Positions 58,832 through 64,000 of a stretch of DNA of 64,000 nucleotides are shown here, piece after piece. The stretch is taken from assembly GCF_023667495.1 (NCBI RefSeq), contig NZ_JAMOZL010000004.1, positions 62,001-126,000 of the forward strand, given 5' to 3'. Position 1 is the first letter of the stretch; each line of letters starts with the position of its first letter. The notes below the pieces were generated by a model. That model ran no database searches, was not told the origin of the DNA, and saw only the letters and a program-made list of their open reading frames with translations. The translations under genes were made by a program, and so were the position numbers. Source of the DNA: Dyadobacter sp. MSC1_007 (GTDB lineage: Bacteria; Bacteroidota; Bacteroidia; Cytophagales; Spirosomataceae).

Positions 58832-59572
58832 CTAGTCAATTTTTGTAACCGTCATGTAAGCGCGTCCGCAGGTACCGGTCCAGATCGGGTTGATAGGCGG
58901 GTTTCCGTCCGTTTGCATGGTGTATCCTTCTAATGAAATTCCGGCGCCTGCGGTAAGTTTGCCTGTGTAGACAACAGATTGCCAATCACCGGCCCCTGCG
59001 CCCAGTGGACTGGTGCCTTTGAATAGTGGTCCGCCATCCTCGGAAGTTACCCAGATCCTGGTCCACAAAGTCACCCCTGCACCCGTGGTGCTTACGCAGG
59101 AAAGTCCTACTTGAACCGAATATGTGCCGTCAGCTGGCACTACATACCTTTTTTCCGTGGCGTTCCAGCCTGCCGCTCCCAGGGTTGGTACCAATGGCAA
59201 GCGTTGGTTGATTTCATCGTGAGTAGTGAAGGTAGGGACGATTGCTTGTCCGACAATCGCGCCGCTGAAGGCAGTAACCGGAACGGAAAGCTCTGACTGG
59301 CTCTGCCAGGTGGCCACGCCGTTGGCATCTGACGTTAACACCTTTTTGTCGCCTTGTGAACCGTCAGCAATGGTCAGCTTGCCGGTGGTTTTGTGGATAC
59401 TGATTTTTTTGGTCGGATCAGTGCTCTCCACTTCCAGGTTGTTGTTAGGGTCGATCGTCGTCGGATTGGATCCGATCTTTACCTGCGCAAAACCGGCCGT
59501 CGATGCAAGCAGCATGGCCGTTCCAAATGCAGCCGTGTAGAATGCCCTGGATAGTAGACGATTTGTTCTCAT
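58832..59572 (-). CDS. Secreted stalk/jelly-roll protein (module 2, copy 1, first gene of operon)
   Basis: A 246-residue exported protein. It shares the stalk AQVKIGSNPTTIDPNNNLEVEST and TGKLTIADGSQGDKKVLTSDANG, then a C-terminal jelly-roll-like domain (RYVVPADGTYSVQVGLSC, LWTRIWVTSEDGG, CGRAYMTVTKID). It is the promoter-proximal gene of the minus-strand operon and is divergent from the module 2 response regulator. Function unknown. Confidence 0.7.
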   Translation of the reverse strand: MRTNRLLSRAFYTAAFGTAMLLASTAGFAQVKIGSNPTTIDPNNNLEVESTDPTKKISIHKTTGKLTIADGSQGDKKVLTSDANGVATWQSQSELSVPVTAFSGAIVGQAIVPTFTTHDEINQRLPLVPTLGAAGWNATEKRYVVPADGTYSVQVGLSCVSTTGAGVTLWTRIWVTSEDGGPLFKGTSPLGAGAGDWQSVVYTGKLTAGAGISLEGYTMQTDGNPPINPIWTGTCGRAYMTVTKID

Positions 59573-59633
59573 AGTTTTTCAAGTTGTACAGAGTATGAAT
59601 GATTTTCGAACGCGATGCCACAGACTGATGGTC

Positions 59634-59695
59634 ACTACAAACCTATGCGACTATTCTAATGACACAAATCGAAACATTACTACAAATCACTGCGA
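59634..59695. promoter_or_regulatory. Promoter and paired motif controlling the module 2 surface operon
   Basis: On the minus strand TTTG (59665-59668) - 19 bp - TAGGTTTG (59638-59645) is an exact Bacteroidota promoter; the leader to the ATG at 59572 would be about 60 nt. Two copies of ACTACA-N3-C-N2-TGCG start at 59634 (ACTACAAACCTATGCGA) and 59679 (ACTACAAATCACTGCGA), 45 bp apart. The first covers the -7 element, the second lies upstream of -33. The same motif occurs in the module 1 divergent region at 44067. Confidence 0.6.
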
Positions 59696-59754
59696 ATTAT
59701 TCAATTAGGAAATTCGAACGCGGCCTTTTACTTTGGTGGCCTTAAACTAAGATC

Positions 59755-60405
59755 ATGCACCAAATACTCATCGTCGACGATCATCCTATGGTGGCCATAG
59801 GAATACAAGCCATCACAAAAAGTATCGTCGATAACTCCGCATTCACCTTTGCACAAACGTATAAAGAGGGACTCGAGGCGCTGGCTAAACAGCCGGTAGA
59901 TCTGCTGATCCTGGATCTCGCCATTCCCGGAAGCCGTGGGCCTGAGATGGTCGAAGCATACAAAAATGTGCAGCAGGACGTGAAAATCCTGGTATTTTCA
60001 GGCAGGGATGAACTTCTCAATGCCCCCGTTTGCCTCCAAAGGGGCGCCAACGGTTTCCTTCACAAAAACAGCTCCGATGCAGAAGCAGCAAAGGCGATCA
60101 GGATGGTTTTGGAAAACAAAAAGTACGTAAGCAAGCTGGTAAGGGATGCCATGCTCAGCAGCCTCATTGAGGGTAAAACCATGCAGGCGGATCCCGCTGC
60201 ATCCCTTACAGCGAGGGAGCGGCAAGTCCTTTCTTTACTGCTGACCGGCAAATGGCTAAAATCGATCGCAGAAGAACTGAATGTAAAAGTCTCCACCGTA
60301 GGAACACAAAAAAACCGGATTTTTAAGAAGATGAAAGTTGATAACATCATAGATCTTGCCAAAAAATTCTGGCAATTGGAAGAAAATACGGCTGACCATT
60401 TGTGA
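59755..60405 (+). CDS. LuxR/NarL-type response regulator (module 2)
   Basis: A 216-residue regulator. The receiver has DDH at 8-10 and phosphoacceptor D54 (ILDLAIPGS). The LuxR-type output is LTARERQVLSLLLTGKWLKSIAEELNVKVSTVGTQKNRIFKKMKV. It is divergent from the six-gene surface operon across 182 bp and convergent with the giant kinase gene (19-bp gap), mirroring module 1. It probably binds the ACTACA motif in its own upstream region. Confidence 0.9.
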   Translation: MHQILIVDDHPMVAIGIQAITKSIVDNSAFTFAQTYKEGLEALAKQPVDLLILDLAIPGSRGPEMVEAYKNVQQDVKILVFSGRDELLNAPVCLQRGANGFLHKNSSDAEAAKAIRMVLENKKYVSKLVRDAMLSSLIEGKTMQADPAASLTARERQVLSLLLTGKWLKSIAEELNVKVSTVGTQKNRIFKKMKVDNIIDLAKKFWQLEENTADHL

Positions 60406-60424
60406 CCTCTACAAATGCGTTGCG

Positions 60425-63400
60425 TTAATTAAAGATCAGCTGAATGCGCGCACCGGGGCCGTTTTCTACATTTATCTTCACACCTAAAACTCTTGAAACC
60501 TCCCTGGTAAGCATCAGGCCCAGACCCTCGTAACCAGCAGGAAAGTTTTCGTTTTCAGGCTCGTTTGCATTCAGCCATTTCAAAAATCCGGCAGGCATGC
60601 CGGGCCCATTGTCTTCAAATACGAGGCGCAATTGTCCGTCCTCGCGCCGTGAGTAAATGTTGACCGTATTTCCCTCCTGAACCTTCAGTGCGTTGTCGAT
60701 CAGGTTGTGAATAATGATGCCCAGAAGCTTGGGATCGGTGAGCAAAGCCTCATCCGGGGGGATTTTAATGTGAACAATTCCACTGCCGATTCCAACCATC
60801 TCCCTGAAAAGAGATGCCTTTTCGTTGACCAGCTCCCGGAGATTTACCTGCACTAAACTTGAATTCTTCCGATGGACCTCGGGTTTAATGAAATTGACAA
60901 TGTTGTCCACCATATGATACATCTTGTCCACCGCTTGCTTCAATTGCTGCATGTAGCTAACGGCCGCTTCCAGCTTATTGTCTTCGATCAGGGCCCGGCT
61001 GTAATCCAGCGCGAATGACATATGCCTGACAGGGGTACGGATATCATGCGAAATGGACGCGATCATGTGCAAATGCAGCCTCACCTGTTGTTCAAGTTGC
61101 TTTTCTGAGTCGCTCAATACGTGAAGCGTCCTTTCCAAATGTTCGGTCCTTTCTTTGACCTTGGCTTCCAGAGCCGCGTTTTGGCTCCGGATCAGGTTGA
61201 GCCGCTGTTTTAAAATACCATAAAAAATCAGCAGGACAGCGATCACAACGGCGATCTTGAACCACCATGTTTCATGCCACTGCTTCTGGACATCGATATT
61301 CAGATGCATATAACTATAGTTACCAGCGCCAAACCCGTTGATTTTGCGGACACTCAGTTGATAACCCCCTCCTCCGTGCAGAGGTATGGCCATACTCCTG
61401 GTTTCGTCCAGAATTTTCCACGCAGTCAGCGGCTCGCCATCTTTGAATATCCTGTAAGACATATTCAGATTGTACGGGTCGCCGAAATAGGGGGTTGTCA
61501 CTTTCAGGACGATTTGCGGTACACCGGCCCGGACAAAAATATTGTTCCGGTCTATTGTGAACGCACTGTCATTATCGTTGGAAGCATCGACAAAAATCTT
61601 TCCCCGCGGCAGTTCAGGCCGTATTCGCTCGGGAACAAACCATACAAGCCCATCCATACTAGGCAAAGACACGAGGCCATTTGGCGCTCTGATGGCACAG
61701 GGTTGGCAACCACCATTGAATTCATTGGTATTAAATCCATCGGCTTTTGAATAATAATGATAATATAAGCTGAACGGCTTATCGGCATAAGCCAGCAGGT
61801 CGCTCCTTTTAATCTGGAATAACCCTTTGTTGGTTGAAATCCAGAAGAAGCCATTTTTGTCCTCGACAATACAATGCGCACTGGCCAGAAATTGTCCTTT
61901 ATCAAGAGGAAAGCGGGTCAATTTCCCATTTCTTAAAAGGAAAAAGCCACTGGTGTAAGTGGCAATCCATATCTCGTCCCGGCCGTCGGGAATGTACAGG
62001 CTTCGAACGTAAATGTCGGAGAGGCCCTTTACTTCTGAAATCTTTTTTGTGGGTAAATCGATATTAAAAAGCCCCTTGCCAGTCCCAATCCAAAGCTTTG
62101 TTGTGGTTTGATGCTGGATCCATGAGATGTTGGTGAAATGTTTTCCGGCAAAAAAGAGCGGCTCCGCATTGGGTAGGTCCGGATCAATATAGTAAAGTCC
62201 AATGGCATTGGTACCAATCCAGATCCTGCCATCGTACCCTTCATGCAGCAACTTGATTTCATCCTTCATCGTCCAGGTAGCGATAATTTTTCTGCCGCTT
62301 CCATCAAACCGGAACAAAGTTTCCCTTCGTTTACACCAGATCGTTCCTGCCCGGTCTTTCAGAATGCTATACTGGTCCCAATCGACCGTTTTTCCTAACA
62401 AATCCAGGTGTGATGACACCGCTCCAAGACTTATGCTATCAAGTGAGAAAACAGTGCCTTTCGCTGTCACAATGTTGTGTTTATCGAGCAACGACTGTCC
62501 GTAATATACGTTATGAGATTTCGCGAATGGATCAACCGCTGTTTGGAAAGGCTTTTTGGTCAAAACATACAGGCCGCGAAGCTGGCTTCCTAGAAAAAGC
62601 CTGCCCGTCTCTTTATCAAAATAGATCGTTTTGATAACATTACCCTCAAAATCGAAGCCGTCCAGGATCAAGGTGCTTCGTAGTGAACGCCCTTTGCCTG
62701 GTTGTAGGAAATACAGGCGCTTTCCTACCATCAGGAAGACCTGGTTATTGCAATTATTCCAAAAAAGTTGATGTCGGCCCCCTGGATTATGGGCGGATAG
62801 GGCTCCGTTCAGTACTGTCTCAATACGGTTAGAAGCTGCCGCCGGACCCGGGAAACAGGTTAAATTCAATTTGTCGTCCAGATGATAAAGATTGTCGTCG
62901 ACACAGAAGAACTGAACGAAGCTTTTACGGGGGAATTGGAAGGTTTTCGTCAGCTTATTGCCAATGTAATATCCTACGTTTTGCTCATCATAGGCAAAAT
63001 GTCTGGCATTCGGTGTCGGGTATATTGCAACGATATTATAATGGTAATGGGTCATCGATGCCTCATTAAGGTCAGGGAGAGCCTCTATCAGTGATGGGTC
63101 ACGCACTTGCGGGATATCGACAGACCTGTGCAATGGATAACCTTTCAGAGAAGTATCGATTGCAGCTTTACCATCCTTGATCCGGACCCAGATCCGGTTA
63201 TTGGTCATCGCCAGCAAGTCCTTGCGCCCGGCTTCGGGGTCTATATAAAAACCCGAAATGTTTCGATCGAAGGACGAATTTCCGAAATCATCAAATTTAA
63301 CAAAACGATCACCATCAAAGCGGACCAGCCCTCTTTCCGTCGCCAGCCAAATGTTCCCGCGCGAATCACGAACGATTGATTTGACACTATTCTGCGGCAA

Positions 63401-63544
63401 CCCGTTTTCGTCGGTATAATGCCGGATTTCGTAGCCGGGCACCGCATTCTGATCGCTATTAACCTGCTGGCTTATTGCAACGGGACTAAAAAAGAATCCA
63501 AAAAGAAACAGTTGCAAACAATGTTTAAACAATAAACGCATCAT
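60425..63544 (-). CDS. Two-component propeller sensor histidine kinase (module 2)
   Basis: A 1039-residue paralogue of the module 1 kinase: signal peptide, ETRHYTDENGLPQNSVKSIVRDSRG-like first propeller blade (read as IRHYTDENGLPQNSVKSIV), further blades up to residue ~650, a Y_Y_Y-like domain, one membrane helix (WFKIAVVIAVLLIFYGIL) and the kinase core. H is in MIASISHDIRTPVRHM near 833, the N box is LIDNALKVQ, and the G1 box FEDNGPGMP. The periplasmic sensor block FWISTNKGLFQIKRSDLLAYADKPFSLYYHYYSKADGFNTNEFNGGC closely parallels module 1 (GFNTNEFNGNC). Base composition is near that of the neighbours. Confidence 0.92.
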   Translation of the reverse strand: MMRLLFKHCLQLFLFGFFFSPVAISQQVNSDQNAVPGYEIRHYTDENGLPQNSVKSIVRDSRGNIWLATERGLVRFDGDRFVKFDDFGNSSFDRNISGFYIDPEAGRKDLLAMTNNRIWVRIKDGKAAIDTSLKGYPLHRSVDIPQVRDPSLIEALPDLNEASMTHYHYNIVAIYPTPNARHFAYDEQNVGYYIGNKLTKTFQFPRKSFVQFFCVDDNLYHLDDKLNLTCFPGPAAASNRIETVLNGALSAHNPGGRHQLFWNNCNNQVFLMVGKRLYFLQPGKGRSLRSTLILDGFDFEGNVIKTIYFDKETGRLFLGSQLRGLYVLTKKPFQTAVDPFAKSHNVYYGQSLLDKHNIVTAKGTVFSLDSISLGAVSSHLDLLGKTVDWDQYSILKDRAGTIWCKRRETLFRFDGSGRKIIATWTMKDEIKLLHEGYDGRIWIGTNAIGLYYIDPDLPNAEPLFFAGKHFTNISWIQHQTTTKLWIGTGKGLFNIDLPTKKISEVKGLSDIYVRSLYIPDGRDEIWIATYTSGFFLLRNGKLTRFPLDKGQFLASAHCIVEDKNGFFWISTNKGLFQIKRSDLLAYADKPFSLYYHYYSKADGFNTNEFNGGCQPCAIRAPNGLVSLPSMDGLVWFVPERIRPELPRGKIFVDASNDNDSAFTIDRNNIFVRAGVPQIVLKVTTPYFGDPYNLNMSYRIFKDGEPLTAWKILDETRSMAIPLHGGGGYQLSVRKINGFGAGNYSYMHLNIDVQKQWHETWWFKIAVVIAVLLIFYGILKQRLNLIRSQNAALEAKVKERTEHLERTLHVLSDSEKQLEQQVRLHLHMIASISHDIRTPVRHMSFALDYSRALIEDNKLEAAVSYMQQLKQAVDKMYHMVDNIVNFIKPEVHRKNSSLVQVNLRELVNEKASLFREMVGIGSGIVHIKIPPDEALLTDPKLLGIIIHNLIDNALKVQEGNTVNIYSRREDGQLRLVFEDNGPGMPAGFLKWLNANEPENENFPAGYEGLGLMLTREVSRVLGVKINVENGPGARIQLIFN

Positions 63545-63663
63545 GCAGGCCTTAACATCTGTAATACAAATTAAGCAGCATGATAGAAAAAATTCTACAC
63601 ATTTTGATAATTAAAATTCATATTTAACCGCCCAATTGCGCTGCATGGTAACTGCCATGGTGC

Positions 63664-64000
63664 TCAGGGTTTCTTATCTGTTACGGAAATTGTCTTTGGA
63701 GGGTTGCTTTCAGTGGATACCGTAGTTTTTGCGGACGTTTCGGGCGTCTCAGGATTTATGCCCAGTTTCCTCAGCATTAAGCTGGTAACATTATGCTCTT
63801 CGGTCGCCGCGAATAATATAAACGGGACACCTCCAAGTCCGCCATCCATATTGAAAATATAGACATAAGCGTTTTCTTTCCCAACCTCCTGCATTGCAGC
63901 ATTAACCTTTGTTAAAATTGGGTCCATCAGTTGCTTTTGTTTAGTCAGCAGTGATTCCTGTGCCTTATTACGCATTGCCTGAACACGTACTTGCAGATTT
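63664..64000 (-). CDS. OmpH/Skp-family periplasmic chaperone, C-terminal part (truncated)
   Basis: About 112 C-terminal residues of a gene entering from the right edge. The sequence NLQVRVQAMRNKAQESLLTK and QKQLMDPILTKVNAAMQEVGKENAYVYIFNMDGG matches the end of the OmpH/Skp coiled-coil arm and the closing beta strand. The C-terminal tail (ETSAKTTVSTESNPPKTISVTDKKP) is a low-complexity extension. Skp holds unfolded outer-membrane proteins in the periplasm. The N-terminus and signal peptide are outside the window. Confidence 0.8.
   Translation of the reverse strand, partial: NLQVRVQAMRNKAQESLLTKQKQLMDPILTKVNAAMQEVGKENAYVYIFNMDGGLGGVPFILFAATEEHNVTSLMLRKLGINPETPETSAKTTVSTESNPPKTISVTDKKP

Noticed and set aside
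53482..59572. Prophage remnant, suggested by the S74 tail-fibre-like domain
   Set aside because: No capsid, portal, terminase, integrase or lysis genes; neighbours carry T9SS sorting domains and bacterial signal peptides.

Overview
The window looks like chromosomal DNA of a Bacteroidota bacterium of the order Cytophagales, most like Dyadobacter and relatives. This rests on gene content and signals, not on a search. There are type IX secretion (T9SS) sorting tails, a SusC-type TonB receptor with a carboxypeptidase-regulatory-like domain, periplasmic-propeller sensor kinases, lipoproteins with a short signal and Cys, GH3-family and Bacteroidota-type arginine decarboxylase genes. Promoter-like TAnnTTTG (-7) elements stand in for sigma70 boxes, and Shine-Dalgarno sequences are nearly absent.

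Layout. 1-10.2 kb: a truncated M28 peptidase, a DUF2442 protein, the GTPase TypA/BipA, glutamate dehydrogenase, a PhoR-like kinase and a Dabb protein. Next comes an intergenic region with three DnaA-box-like sites that is a candidate replication origin. A small lipoprotein and a fatty acyl-AMP ligase / acyl carrier protein / sodium-solute symporter group follow. 10.2-17.5 kb: a TetR-quinone oxidoreductase pair with matching operators, a PIG-L deacetylase, a four-gene operon for a 3-amino-deoxysugar and its transfer, and a membrane protein. 17.5-25.3 kb: SbcC, a GH3 protein, a GlsB/YeaQ protein, an S41 peptidase and ornithine aminotransferase. 25.3-31 kb: a TPP riboswitch before a TonB receptor, a DUF433/DUF5615 toxin-antitoxin-like pair, hemE, a gmhB-like phosphatase and a tiny lipoprotein. 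31-39.8 kb: arginine decarboxylase and a TetR-TolC-adaptor-RND efflux operon.

39.8-64 kb is the most unusual part. A tRNA-Pro(GGG) gene is followed by a tandem array of its own 3' portion plus terminator. After it stands a regulatory and surface-protein module: a LuxR-type response regulator convergent with a very large propeller histidine kinase, and divergent from the kinase a pair of secreted proteins (a jelly-roll protein and a T9SS-sorted protein). About 6 kb further on, beyond metabolic and regulatory genes, a second and larger module repeats the plan: six secreted-protein genes, with the two-gene cassette duplicated, then a response regulator and a convergent propeller kinase. The divergent intergenic regions of the two modules share a motif, ACTACA-N3-C-N2-TGCG. 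This suggests a common control system for modular surface proteins and is the best candidate for an undescribed system here. The window ends in an OmpH/Skp-like gene.

All functions are inferred by reading motifs; no database search or computation was run.
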